From: Paramecium octaurelia
Lineage: Eukaryota > Ciliophora > Oligohymenophorea > Peniculida > Parameciidae
Assembly (NCBI GenBank): GCA_905182995.1
Contig: CAJJDP010000165.1
Span: forward strand, 96,467-160,466
DNA: 64,000 nucleotides
Reading direction: 5' to 3'
Under the pieces are notes generated by a model. It did no database searches. It was given only the letters and a program-made list of their open reading frames with translations, and had not been told where the DNA came from. Shown here piece after piece: positions 20,737-33,410 of the stretch (positions are counted from its first letter, which is position 1; every line of letters starts with the position of its first letter). Both the position numbers and the translations under genes were made by a program.

Positions 20737-23432
20737 ATGAATTCTTTCCGTAAAAGTTACACTAACAACATCAGCAGACGAGAATCTTTAGAAACAATGG
20801 CAAATGTATTTAATGCAGAATTGCTGAATTTGTAATTTGCAAATAAGAAGAAGGAGGTAGACACTAGCATATATTTATAGGTCATAAATGAATATGTTGT
20901 TAAAAGAAAAGCAGAATTATTGGAGGAAATGCAATAACAATAAATTCGTTAGGAATATGATAGAAAAACTGAAATTTAAAAGTTAAAAGCATTATTAGCT
21001 AATATCAAATATCAAAATGATCTGATGAAGTTAAATTTAAAAAAATACGATCAAATCAATGCAGAAGAATAGAAATTCAATGTAATTCATCAAAATGACT
21101 TGATGGATGTTAACAATTAAATAGATGCTGAATAAGAATAAAATTAAGCATTATAGCAACAGATTTAATTAATAGGACGTTCATTAAGGAAAAATTAAAA
21201 ATACAATAATACACTTATTGAATAATTACAGTTATTTACGCAAAAATAACCTCAGATATATTTAAAGGAGTTCCAAAATTAGCAAGCCTTTGATGCAGCA
21301 AAAAAGTAAAATACAAAGATAAAAAAGGCCTTACAGGAAGAAAAAGAATGGTAAATGAAGTACTTATATGAAAATACTTCAAGTTACGAGCACAAAAACT
21401 AAATCGTCAAGTAATATAGAATTAAAATATATTAGGGAGAATTTAGAAAGTTTATGCTAATAAGAAGAAAGATTACAATATCTATAATAATAATTGATTT
21501 TAACCGAATAATAAATTTAGGATATTGATTTAGACATATCTACTAAGTTCAATAAGATTGAGGAATGTGCAGAATTTTTAGATGAATTGGATGATTTCGA
21601 TAAAATTATCTTAATTTTTGTAATGGAGGATCCTAAAGATTTTGAACTACCAGAAATTTTGGAAAATGCAAGGAATTAATTATAGAAACCAAAGAATAGG
21701 ATGCAAATTGCAGATAGTGAATAGGAATATATTGATAGAGCTAGATTTAGCAGCGTAAGTTCAAGAATGAAAATCTTCTTTAAATTCCACAACAATAATT
21801 TATAAAAATCTATAGATGATTTGATTTAAGTATATCGCAAATTATAATTTAATGAAATGACTTTAAAAAACAGGTATGAAGATTTATTAGATTAAAAAGC
21901 AAAATTAAAACAAACTTTAGAAGACTTAAATTCCTTGGAATTCTATGCAATGGATGACATTTTGTTTGAGAGAGACGATCAACATATGAATATTGAAGAA
22001 TTAAATGTAGAGGCAGCATTAGTCTCTAAAAATTAATAAATAAGATTGGTAGAGAATAATGCCTAATTTGTAATGAGAATGTACAGTATGCTAACAAATG
22101 TATTATTTAGAATGATTAATTCACTTTTAAACATAAAAGAAGTATTGAAAACTTGTCCCTCAGAATTATTTAATTAAGAGTATGAATTTATTAATTATTA
22201 GTTTTTATTTAAAATGGACATACAATAAATTATATTCAAAATTAACTACCATTCATGATTAATTGGAAAGTCAATTTAAAATTAAAATAGTAGTTAAGGA
22301 TCCTGTTATTCGTAATTCAAATCAATTATTGAACGCTATCTATGATCATCTCGAAGATCGCCCAGCAAAAAGGAAAACCTTGATCCCCATAACTCAGAAA
22401 TAAAATCTCTAAGAAATCTTAGGCACAGTATTAAACAAAAAAGAATTAAAATAAGTTTCTGACACAATTGTTAAGGACCCAATTTTGGCTTAATTCTTTT
22501 CTATTATTGATTTATAAAACATCCTCTCATAACTTGATAATTACACTTTGGACAGTTTGTTGAAAAAGATAAAAACTGATGGATATGAAATAGCATTAAC
22601 TACTGCGACAAGATAATTAAAATTCTTATTAAATTTTATAGAAGAAGCTGTGTTTGACTGTAGGAATATATAAGAATAGCAAAGTTCTGCTAAGCTCCTC
22701 TAACAAAAATATAAGTTATAAGATTTAATGGAGAAGCATATGAACAGTTATGAGTTTAAGCCAAAAGAATGGAAAAGGGATGTTATTGAAAGTAAAATAA
22801 AATAACTAAAACCTTTGAATGGATAACCTTTTGAAGAATAACCATCTCCTATTACTGAAATGAGAATCTAATAATAATTAACTACTCAACCACCAACTCC
22901 AAAGATATAACCAATAAGATCTTGCAGAACAGAATAGTCACCGAATGAAATTAAACGGTTTATCTTCACAATCGATTCTCAAATACCAAACTGTTCATAA
23001 TCTTAGGCAAACTAAAAGTAATCTGACCCTATATTTATACATTTGCACCATATGAATAGGAAGATAAAGAATTTGAATAGATCTTAAACTTAGCAAAAAG
23101 CAAGCCCTCCTCATCAATTTGATGTTCTATTCAGTAAAAAGAGTGTAGAGTTATCTCGTGATTCGATTACAAATCTGCAATTAAAGTCAACGCCTATATA
23201 ACAGAATAAAGGTATTTTAAGAACAGCTTCAAAATGCCCAAAATTGTTAAACAATACTAATAATAGCACTAATTTAATTTCAGCAAGGTCGAAATGTAAT
23301 ACAAAATCATCGAATGACTAGAAATTGGAATTACCTTAATCGATTAGCAGATCACAATTATCATCAACATATGGAGGCGCTAATAAAAAGTTATAAGATT
23401 TCTTTCATATGACAAGCATTAGAAAAAAATGA
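20737..23432 (+). CDS. long coiled-coil protein, 882 residues
   Basis: Introns of 25 and 22 bases give exactly 883 codons. Residues 20-560 are almost continuous heptad-like helix rich in Glu, Gln, Lys and Leu (for example KKKEVDTSIYLQVINEY and FLDELDDFDKIILIF); residues 560-640 are helical; the last 240 residues are Ser/Pro/Asn-rich and basic, ending KKLQDFFHMTSIRKK. The start MNSFRKSYTNN is the first in-frame ATG and lies 19 bases after the eIF4E stop. No catalytic domain is seen. A cytoskeletal or basal-body role would fit, but this is inference from structure alone. Confidence 0.8.
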
Positions 23433-23453
23433 AAATGTTTATATTATACTTAT

Positions 23454-25163
23454 TCATATATTAATTAATGATTTACTCTCATCATCCAACTCATCATCTT
23501 CGTTGACATCTATTTAACTAGCCTTCTTTTTGCACATAAAAATAAAGATCATCAATGATGATAAACCTAAAAATGAAGCATTAGCTAAAAAGAATATTAC
23601 TGCAAACATGGGATATCCCAGAGAAATTCTATTTAAATATATGTTATTTTTTTACTTATTGTAAAATGTGGACAAATTAGTCATCTAACAAATAAATTTT
23701 GCTTCTACTTTACTTACAGCTTCTAAAGTGCATAATGATTATTATCTTGTTCGAATATCATAATAATGTTGATTGCCAAAAGTGGCATATTAGGGGCATA
23801 GTGTCATTAATTGATTACAAACTACCAAAATGCTAATATTTAAAATGGCAGCTACTATAAACAAAGATGAAGGTTAAGTTTATTCTTTTTTGATTTCAAA
23901 TCCTTTTAAAAAAATGATTCCACACTTGATAATCCCATATAAAGTGCAAATAAAGATATAAAGAGTGAAGATGAAAAAGAACAAATAGTCTAATGGGAAG
24001 TAATAAGAGGAATAAACATATAATGTATCGATCGGATTCAAGAAGGTTTTTTCCTAGATTAAATACCCGCATTTAAATCCACAAGATGAATTTGTAATCT
24101 ATCAAATAAATCAGTTTAATACTTTGTCATAAGTAGTAATTGCCAATGAACTAAATATTAGAACTGAAAAGCATAAGCAAATCATTCCAATAATTATTCT
24201 AAAAGGAGATATTATTTTAAAAATTGTCTATAAGGATTTAGTCTAAGTTTCCAATTCTATAATTTTTTCATTCTTTAGATTTAAAAACCTTTCTTTTCTT
24301 TTTAAATTAGTCAATGCCTAGTATATTTAATCTATTTTTACCCTTTGATCTCCTTTAGAAATTTTGGAAGAACTCTTTTAATATTTTTCTTATATTGCTC
24401 GATATTTTTCTCTTAATTTGGCTAAATCATTATCAACTTATGATTTTTCTTCTTCCAAAGACCTGGCTCCTTTAATCAATTAAAATGGCAAAGCGGTTAA
24501 TCCATATGAACCATAAATCACCCATAAGCAAAAACCGAATGTCAAAATGATTGAGATGCAAAATGATATTGCCTATTCCCCTAAGTGATCAACATCAAAC
24601 ATGGTTTTAACCCATTCTAATTTTTCAGAAGTACTGTAATTCACTTCAGGATTAAATACCAATCCGGAAATTAATAAAACACAAATAAACCCTATAAAAT
24701 ATACAGTTTATTTGGCTGATCTAATTATTTTTGAGGATAGACGTTTTTCACTTAAGTCTAAGTCAAAATCATTATCGTAATTTAATGCTCTTTCTTCTGA
24801 ATAAAAGTAATTAAATGGTAGGATCACAAAAGTGATAAATAGTAATCCAATATAAAGATCTAAAAGGATCAATGTCATTCTTACATATAAATACCTCCCT
24901 TATAAAGTACTTATTGATTGGTTGATGAAGTGTGGAGATTACATCATTGGGATGAGATGTCACAAAAACATCAATTGGCACCATTAATATGCAAATCATG
25001 GATACAGTGAAACTCAAACAAATGGAGTTAATTGCGAAGTTATACGATTCAGCAGGGTCTATATAGTATTTCACTATTATTCTGGATAAAAAGTATAGTC
25101 CCTAAATAAAAATATTGAGAATACTAGAATCAAAGCAATATAAAGAAACCACGCAAAATACAT
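23454..25163 (-). CDS. LMBRD1: LMBD1-like polytopic membrane protein, 542 residues
   Basis: Introns of 23, 31 and 27 bases give exactly 543 codons. The order of segments matches LMBRD1: N-terminal helices with VPIDVFVTS, FVILPFNYFYSEE, a central YGSYGLTALPFQLIKG (very close to the animal YGSYGLSALPMNLIKG), a cytosolic coiled-coil loop with repeated Lys and Glu, RPFRIIIG-type re-entry, FPLDYLFFFIFTLYIF, LCPQYATFGNQHYY and an acidic tail (NEDDELDDE). In animals LMBD1 is a lysosomal protein that works with ABCD4 in cobalamin export. Whether the function is the same here is unknown. Stop is 21 bases from the convergent coiled-coil gene's stop. Confidence 0.85.
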
Positions 25164-25255
25164 TTATGAATAAAATAATATCAAAACGAAAATAAATCAT
25201 CAATTATCATGTTATTTCAGAGATAATCACTCCCAGCTTTAAATGCAATCTGTTA

Positions 25256-25506
25256 TCAATCAAATAATGAAGAATGTGAATAATAACTCAGACCTTTGTA
25301 CTTATTAATTAGAGAAATTAAATTGATGTCAAATAAGAAAACATTACTTTAGTCGGTTTGTTCAAACTCTTCAAAGAATGCTTTAACAGTTTCAGAGATT
25401 TGGAATTTAGATATATCATTTTCAATTTTGGCTAAGTTAATGTTATCATTGATAATAACAGCTTTTCAAATTAATTTTTGGAATTTTCTAAACCATTTTA
25501 AACCAT
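25256..25506 (-). CDS. possible small protein, about 70 residues
   Basis: A minus-strand frame reads KAVIINDNINLAKIEND and continues with FFEEFEQTDQSNVFL to TGA at 25256. It needs a 32-base intron near 25470 that would remove an in-frame TGA. The product is acidic and helical. An exon further upstream is possible. No family recognised. Confidence 0.35.
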
Positions 25507-25689
25507 TAACTATTATCAATAATCTCATAATTCTTCATCACTGACTTGTAAATGCAAATAAATATTGTAGCTAGTAATTGAATTAATTGATCAACTAACT
25601 ACTTTTCACCAATTAATGCATAATCCACAATTATAAATAATTTACAGAAAGAAACCTAAATCAGACGTGTCCTAAATTTATAGGAAATA

Positions 25690-26419
25690 ATGTTTACTTA
25701 TAAAATTGTTAATTTTCTACTCCTCAGGCTGTAGTTGGATTATTCTCTAGATTAGGAGAATTAATATAGAGAAAGTAAATTTATTACTATAAATTAAAAA
25801 AGAAGAATTATTTTAACCTGCTAATGATAGTTGTAATTTCAAATAGGGAATCAAAAAATTTGGTGCATAATCATTAAATTATTTAATAAGATATGAGATA
25901 ATCAAGACCTTAAGACAACTTATGAGGTAAAATTACTACCTTACACCATTCATTAATTCTCTCTATTAATCTATTTGCTTAAATGTATAATAGCTAGTCT
26001 TTTTGTGATTTTATGCAGTTTAGGATCACAAAAATTTTTTTATTGGTTTCTTAATAACTTATTTAACGACAACCTTAATCTATAAGGCTAAGTTTTATTA
26101 ATACCCAATATCAAATAATTCTTAAATTTATATTAACTAATCAAGTTTTACCAGAATACAAAATCTAAACCTAAAACAAAATCAAATCAAAAAAATTATA
26201 GCAGTTAACTTCTGTAAAAAGATATTTAGAAATTTATATCTAGATGTAATTGATATTAAAATAATATAAGGTATTAATTTTGTTCATCCAAATGTATTAA
26301 AAGAATATTTTGAATTTATGAATCAATAATTTAAGAATAATGAATATAATTCTTTGCCGAACAGTTATGAACGGTTTTCTTAATTTGAGCAGGTTATATA
26401 TATGCATAAAAATTTGTGA
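25690..26419 (+). CDS. hypothetical protein with one TM segment, possibly frameshifted
   Basis: Introns of 28 and 25 bases join three coherent stretches: MFTYKIVNFLLLRLQ, a middle with GIKKFGAQSLNYLIRYEI, and a C-terminal part FVHPNVLKEYFEFMNQQF that ends KNL. A hydrophobic segment (LLKCIIASLFVILCSLGS) lies in the middle. Between 25930 and 26020 the frame changes by one base, and no intron of suitable length with GT...AG ends was found. The gene is either mis-sequenced or inactive. Not recognised. Confidence 0.4.
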
Positions 26420-27222
26420 AATAAATATAAACAATAACAAAATCATAAAAAATCGTCATATTTAAACATTGGCTGAAGTAGGAACATTTTACTCATCATT
26501 ATTATTTTGAGATTTGAATCTAATATGATTAAATTGATAATTACTTTTTATATTGTGCTTCTCTAATATCCAACATTGAAAGAAATACTTTCTTCTTTTT
26601 AAGAAGATCATGTGGCTAAGAATAACAATTGCTTTCTATTTTAGGTTATTTTATTCTTTTTTTCTCTAATTAGTTTTGTTATTTTTTTTTTTTTTTTTAC
26701 TCTTGTCGCTGAATAGGATTTGTGTCATCATGTTTGAGTGATTAGGAATTTGATAAGTCTAATTCTTCTTATTTTTAAATTATGCTTGAATTAGGGATGG
26801 CTTGACTAAATTAAGTTCTAATGAATTTTAATAAAGTATACTTCAGCATCTGATTATAAATTAACATCTGTTAAAGAATCAATTGCTGTTAAAGAATTAG
26901 GCTTCGGTCAAAGTAACTTAAGCAATTCATCAAAATATAAGGAATTATTTAAAGAAAACAAGATTTGTAGATTTGGCTTAATAGCAAATAATTATATGTC
27001 TGGATTATTTGTGGTAATCCTTACAAATGATCTTGCATCATAATAATTAATAAAAATTTATAATAATAATATTATCATTATTAATTATTATAATTAAAAT
27101 CGTCATTAAATATAATTGTTAACTAAGACAATTATTATTAATAAATAATAATAATTAAAATATTTTCGAATTATCATCAAATTTTGGCTTTAGTGAATGA
27201 AATTTATTTGTTTCTTTCATAA
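26420..27222. other. AT-rich gap with T17 run and AT-only palindromic patch
   Basis: No gene is supported. A run of about 17 T residues occurs near 26682-26698. Bases 27041-27100 are almost purely A and T with many TAATTATTA units that can fold back on themselves. A plus-strand open segment around 26860-27040 (VKESIAVKELGFG onward) has coding character but no start or end could be assigned. Confidence 0.35.
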
Positions 27223-28474
27223 TCAGCATTATGCGTCAATTCCAAAGCTTGCTTTGAATTTCCGTTTAGATTAAACACATAAATTTAAAAATGAGTTCAA
27301 GACTTTTACAACCGATTAATATTTTATAAAATGCTTCAACAACACCAATTCTGATTGTAAATTTTGACAATTTTAAAATACGAAACCATCTTTTAGTATT
27401 TTTTACTAAAAAATTCTTTAAGCTTTAACCATTGTAAACTATAACTTTAATAAAATAGTTCTATTTAAATTATCGAAATTGCTAAAGATATTGTATAATT
27501 TATGAGGATTCAATTAATTTCCAAAAATTTCATCTACCTTCAATAGGTCCTATAATAAATGAGCCATCTGACATCAAGTTATCAACTTAATATAGAACAT
27601 TGTATAAAATTTGATGATAGTTGATCTACTGCATTTTTTGGATTTTTGCAATTTTTTGCTGTATCAATATTGTGCATCTAGGTCTAACATAATTTGAAAC
27701 TGATTTAGTTTCTTAATCATCAACATAAACTTTAATGGGTGTTCGATAACTGAATAATTGGAAAAAATATTATTCTTTCTTAATTATAAATAAAAAATTT
27801 AATCTAATTTGAACATAATTTCAAAATATCAAACAGGATAATTTTATTGAAGCATAAAGAGATCATTATTACAATAATTTCTATTGATATTTGCTCATAA
27901 TTATCTGCATTAATAGTTGGAAAAACATCATAAATTAATGATACAAATGCCTCAAAATATTGAGTAATCTTTATTAATAGAGAGTTATAATCTCTTAATT
28001 TATTCAGCTTTTATTTCATGTGATAATGCAGAATCATGTTATTCATGATGATCTCCTCCAATTTTACATTAATTAATTATTATCTATCGCATCATATATT
28101 CTAAAAATAAAATAACAATTCACAGTTCTAAATTCATTGATTTTTTGCAACATTTCTTTTAATTAAAAGTATCCCAAACATTTAATTAATGAACTCCGTT
28201 TCTTTAAATCTCTTTTAATTCCTTCAGTTCCTTTTTGCACTCCTTTAAAAGTTGATCTAGATTTTAACAAACTTATTGGGATAAAACTTCAATTTTTCTA
28301 GACAAATATCACAAAAGGAATTATGCAACCCTTCTCATTATTTTTATTATTAAAATAACACTGCCTAGAAATGCTGAAGTGCGTTTAAAAATCCAGCTAT
28401 TAAGAGAAGTTCAAAAATAATAGCACATAGTTAACCAACGAAATAGATTAATCCATTTTACTTTCAGACAACAT
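27223..28474 (-). CDS. hypothetical protein, structure unresolved
   Basis: Long coherent minus-strand segments lie in sequence but in different frames: MLSESKMDQSISLVNYVLL at the 5' end, then a Cys-containing stretch, KRDLKKRSSLIKCLGYFQL, MNNMILHYHMKQKLNKLRD, PIKVYVDDQETKSVSNYV and HKLYNIFSNFDNLNRTILL, ending at TGA 27223. Several joins need introns that I could not place; one join (near 27530) lacks splice sites and may be a frameshift. The 5' end resembles the Cys/His-containing N-termini of other ciliate scaffold proteins. No family assigned. Confidence 0.4.
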
Positions 28475-28710
28475 TGTTAGGAAGTTTACACAATGGTTAT
28501 TGATATGAATTTCTTAAAATCTCCAAACTAAATTCGGACTCTATCTCAAAAATTTATGACACAAAGGGAAATTTGGTTACTGACAGTTGAATTAACATCA
28601 TCATCATCAATTCGTTTAATTTCAGATTAAGGTTTGACTAAATTAATGAGATATTTAAATACCTGAGAATATTGATTATAATTAAATTTACCTAATATAA
28701 TAATAATTAT

Positions 28711-30192
28711 ATGAAGCAAGGTTCTTATTTTCTCAGAAAAATTGATACTTTTGGAATTAAATTTACTCCTGCTATAAACAATAAAATGAATTTTAGTTAT
28801 AAAACTATTTTGGGAGGAATATTCTCTTTGATCATTTATTCCCTTAGTGCAGCATATTTTGTCTATGAAATGTACAGATGGATGAATATGGATATGGTTC
28901 CAATTGTCACTACAGAAATTCATAGTTTTAATAATGATATCGAGAATCTCTTGGATGAATCTAATGCACAGATTGAATTTGAAATCTTTAACACGGCAAA
29001 TGGAAATGAATCTATTAATCCATTTAATTCAACCCAACTTGTCTTGACTCCTATATTAAAGAATTATTCAAATGGAAAAGAATAGGCTGTAGGATATAAT
29101 TTTTCTTAATATGTGTCTGAAAATATATTTTCTCCATAATTGAGACTTAATTCGAAAAGTGAATATTAAATTTCTTTTGCAAGATGTAATCAAGAAATGC
29201 TACTTGAAGGTTAAATTTGTGCAGACTAAGATATTATGAATAACTTTTTTAATTAAAGGGGAAACGAATTGTAAATTAACGTAATACTGAAAATAGTTGA
29301 TCCAAGGACATTCACTGAAAAGTAAATTAAAAAAACATATGGAATCATTTTAGAAGAAATAGAATGCTAAATCACTAAAATAAGCATGGAATATACACAT
29401 TATTAAATATTCAAAGATTTTATCTTTCCAACCCCAATTAATAAAATTTTTGTGAGTGAAACAGTAGAATAAACAACATATGGAACTAAAGATTATTGTT
29501 CAAAAAGATTTGTAGAAGAAAGCTATGCTTTATTATGGATAACGACATCCTAGGTTGCATATGTTTAAAGAATGTAATATCCTGAAATTGGAGATATATT
29601 AGCTAATATTGGATCTATTATAGAGGTTTTATTTTTAATTGAATTCATCATACATAAATTCAATGAAAGTTGTCTTATAAATTTTATGCAAGAGTAAATT
29701 CTTTCATTTTATTATCCAGAATTACAGTAGATTTAATTGAAAAAAAATTGGTTTGGCAATATTAAGAGCTGCTCTTTACGCTCTTAAGTTATAGATCCTA
29801 AAAGTTTTATAAAATTTAAAAACAAGATTACTAATTTGCTGAATTGTAAATTTTGTTATTTAAACATAATTTATGAAATTTCAAGAATGCAATTTATTTT
29901 ACAATCAATAATGATAAAAGAAGATTTTTATCAATCACATTAAATCGGCATAAAATTAAACCTTAAAAAGGATTATGAAAATGATTTATTGTTTCATTTA
30001 TAGGCTGATGATGAAGAGGAATTCTTAGATTCAACAAAAATATAGAACAATAAAAAATTAACTTTTAAAGACTCCATATTATTATCTATTAATAGCAAAA
30101 AAATACACTTGGAGGAAGATTATATCGATTAAGAATTGTTTTCTGAAAGAAATTTTTTTGAAATTAACAGAATTAGCAAAACTAAAATTTGA
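28711..30192 (+). CDS. transmembrane protein, 493 residues, intronless
   Basis: A single frame of 494 codons with many TAA/TAG glutamines. An N-terminal cytosolic segment (FLRKIDTFGIKFTP) precedes a TM helix, TILGGIFSLIIYSLSAAYFV. A long, probably extracytosolic domain of about 300 residues follows, then a second hydrophobic stretch (EIGDILANIGSIIEVLFLIE). The C-terminus is cytosolic and acidic-basic. The layout of short N-terminal tail, TM, ectodomain, TM and tail resembles a large family of ciliate membrane proteins of unknown function (recollection, not checked). The start is the first ATG after a TGA-containing leader. Confidence 0.75.
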
Positions 30193-30815
30193 AATATATA
30201 ATTTCAATTTGTACATAATTATTAAATATTATAAGAATTGAAAAGACTCTTATTTTTAAATATATTTGATAATATTTATTAGATTGTTTTTGATTCACAA
30301 TGTTTTATTTTCGCATTTGTTAGCTTTTATTGTCCAAATTTTTGAGTAATATTAATTTGTTGTTAATCTATTTCTATTTTTCGAATTTCAAGAATTTTTG
30401 AAAATTTTAAATGCTGAATATAATAAAAGGAATGTATTTTATGATTGATATTATCAGAAACATAGAATTTCTTTCGCTTAAGCAAAGAGCATATTTTTTT
30501 TTATTTGTAATTAGAAGCCTTTGAGTTCATATTATTTATTGGTTCAATTGTTAAGCTCTGACAATACTAACTACCTTGTATTTGAGATTATCATAAAATA
30601 AAAATGAGTGAATTCGGCATAATCCAGCAGAGACTTTGGATTAAAAGCTATAGAAAATCTAGTCTAAGTCAAAGAATATTGAGAATTTATATGATTTCAA
30701 CATTTTATTTATTCTAACTATCTAAAGAAATTTGACTAAACTTATTTACATTTATTTTTAGGTTAATAAATTATTTATTAAATTATAGTTTTTGGACGAA
30801 CGAATTTGATTCAGG
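30193..30815. other. intergenic stretch, nothing recognised
   Basis: AT-rich sequence with no frame that could be supported on either strand. Confidence 0.4.
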
Positions 30816-31328
30816 ATGAACCAAGCCTTTATAATATTTGATAGGATAAAAAAGCCACTCATTAAATAGAGAAATTAGGGAGCATAAATTTAAGTAAAAT
30901 CAACGATGGTAATCGTATTATTCATTCTAATTATAGGAAGCACTAATTGCAATAAGGATTTCTTTAAATTTGGAATCAGTTAATCACCACTTATTTTGGT
31001 GGAGAAGTAGTTTATTTGTAAATGTTCCAACAAGAATATATTGATTTAAAATATAATCTTTCTAATCTCACTTTTTATTATATCCTATTATACTGGAGCA
31101 TCCCTCTTATTTAACTGTAGTTCCAAGAGAAGGATTTGCGGTGTCAAGAAGAGATTTTTTTTGATTAGCTAAACAACAAACATCTAATTTCACGAGGATT
31201 TATCCTAACCATTTGTGGTTTCACATATAAAATTTGGTTAAGTTAATTTAATTTTCATATTATTTGTCAACTTTTTAATAACTTCTCTATTAAAAATTAT
31301 CTTTATAATTGCTCTCTGGCTTCAATGA
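30816..31328 (+). CDS. doubtful open frame, 170 residues
   Basis: An uninterrupted frame of 171 codons from ATG to TGA. Two hydrophobic stretches (MVIVLFILIIGSTNC and IIFLISLFIISYYTGASLL) are present, but composition is otherwise unremarkable. With TGA as the only stop, frames of this length can occur by chance in AT-rich DNA. No homology recognised. Confidence 0.3.
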
Positions 31329-31523
31329 GGATTAATCTTGTTGAATTGATATTTGATTTATTATTCTTAGTTTTTCTCTTTACCCTATTTATATTTAGCC
31401 TTCAAATCTCTGTAATTAATTTAACGGGTTTTCGATTAGAATACGAATATTTTTCAAACTACTGATATTTTTTCAATATTTAATAGAGTTCCAAACTTTA
31501 AAATATGTAAATTTTAAATTGTG

Positions 31524-32140
31524 ATGAGCGATCCAATGCAAACCATGAAAGCAATAGCTAAATTGAATGTACAGGCTAAAAGTATTCCTGACTTGATTAC
31601 ATAAAACATAGTTGTGAATTTAACTGATTATTGTACTTAGTTGTTTTATTGAATAATCTAGCAGATTCCTTCTTACCTTGATTAAATTAACATTGATAAC
31701 ACTGGAAAAGAGCTAATCTAACTCAGATCATACATAAACAGGCAACTTGACCTTATTAATAAATAAATTGCTGATTAAATTAATTAAAGAAATAATCATT
31801 AAAAGCCAATCTTAGAGGAAAAAAGTTATTTGAAAAATAAATAGCCAACCAATGAAACTATGTAAAGCCGATTGGAAGTATCTATCATGAAGATCCATCT
31901 CTAAAGACTAAATAACTTATTCAAATAAATCCATAAATTAGTAATCTTAAAAGAAGGTTTAATTTGAAACGCCAAAGGGATACAATTTTTAATAATAGAA
32001 GTTTTAATAACATAATTATTAATAAATTTAATTCTTTGTAGGATGAACATGATGATAATAATTACGAAGAATAATTCATTTGTGCAAGAAAAAATCAAGC
32101 TAATCAGAATGTTTTCGCTTACCTAGAAGATATCAGATGA
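31524..32140 (+). CDS. hypothetical protein, about 183 residues
   Basis: The reading is MSDPMQTMKAIAKLNVQAK, a helical middle (IPSYLDQINIDNTGKELIQ and onward) and a basic-acidic C-terminus ending VFAYLEDIR. Two introns are needed, one of about 48 bases near 31620 that removes a TGA and one of 17 bases near 31862. The second is shorter than the usual minimum, so a one-base error is an alternative. With both removed the length is an exact number of codons. The family is not recognised; the helical half suggests a binding or scaffold role. Confidence 0.5.
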
Positions 32141-32580
32141 AAGAATATCACAAAAGTAAATTCCAATGATAGCTCTCTTGTCTTTGAAGGAAAGAATATT
32201 TAATGAGCGTAGTCTCAATCCGGATACAACATCATTCTGCTTATGACAGATCTGACGCAATAAAAACTGGTATATGTATAAGTTTTGCATTTAAGGACAA
32301 TAGCAATAGATTGACACTAGCTAGAGAAATTTAATTTTGATAGTTTGATCGTCAATTCTAGAAATGAATATATAAATCTTTTCCTATTTAACTTTATTCT
32401 TTTTGTTTAATAAAGAGCTCAATTTATTGTTTAAATAGTTTCTATTAAAAATAAAAACTAATTAAAAGATTATTTTCTGTGGGTATTTCAATATAAAAGA
32501 AAAAACATTTTGACCCATTGACTTCAATATTTCCTCCTCATATTTAAAATTTAAAAATATACAGAAAGTATTTTAATCAA
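32141..32580. other. intergenic stretch
   Basis: No gene supported. Bases 32168-32255 are less AT-rich than their surroundings and contain ATGATAG and CTGA boxes 75 bases apart, which is weak support for a small RNA. Confidence 0.3.
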
Positions 32581-33126
32581 ATGTCGTGCAAACCAAATTA
32601 TGATCTTCCATTATTTTATTATTTTGAATTTTTACCAACTACCATATTCAAAAATCTTTCTGACCACACTTTAATTAGATTAAAACTTAAACTACTTAAA
32701 ACTTATATGATGATACTATTTTCAATTTTATTATTAAACAATCTTATAAAAGCTAAAGTTTTTGTGAAATTAAAAAAAGCCAGTTTTTTTAAAACAATTT
32801 AAAATTGTAATAATGAATCAAATAAGAAAAACTTATCTTTATCTTATTATCTTGATGACCCAAATTAACTTTAGCTAGGAGAAACTGCTATCAATAATTG
32901 TTTTCATTAATTAAGCTCAATCTCAAAAAGTTAACCTTTCAATCCCTCGAAGTTACTAAACATTCTACATCGACTTATAAAAATAATAAAAATTTTCCTA
33001 AGTTTAATAATATATTTTCTTTGTTCTGTATACGAAGAAAGCATTATTAGATTCATTTGGATATAAAATATGCTCTTTATTTTTTTCTATGTCTTCTTGT
33101 TTCTTGTAATAGTTGTTTACATATGA
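32581..33126 (+). CDS. small membrane protein, 181 residues
   Basis: One frame of 182 codons without introns. Hydrophobic segments are at about residues 40-55 (TYMMILFSILLLNN) and at the C-terminus (MLFIFFYVFLFLVIVVYI), with another weaker one near residue 140. The region between is polar. The first ATG follows a run of AT sequence. Not recognised. It converges with the WD40 gene, whose stop is 285 bases downstream. Confidence 0.5.
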
Positions 33127-33410
33127 AATTTTATCACATACTAGTTAATAGCTAAAAGATTGCATTTAGGATTTTAAATGCATAGTCTAATATATATATT
33201 GAAAATAACCTAGTCAGTCTGTGATTTTATCTTCTAATTAGAGTGTATATTTATATAAAGAAACTTTGGTTTTACAGATAATTATTTTGATGAGTCAAAA
33301 ATAGAAAACAAACGTTCAAAGCAAAAAATTTGGAAATATTATTTTTAATTATATCTCAAGAAGAAATTGAATTGAATTGATATTTTATAGTTTAATGTTT
33401 TAGATACTAA

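Noticed and set aside
24811-25074. Frame starting MKYYIDPAESYNF as a gene of its own
   Set aside because: It is an internal exon of the LMBD1-like gene. It appears separate only because introns break the frame.
27041-27160. CRISPR-like or satellite array
   Set aside because: The TAATTATTA units are low-complexity AT sequence without fixed spacers or a repeat period.
28627-28923. Minus-strand open frame of 98 codons
   Set aside because: It lies antisense over the intronless membrane-protein gene starting at 28711, whose frame is continuous for 494 codons.
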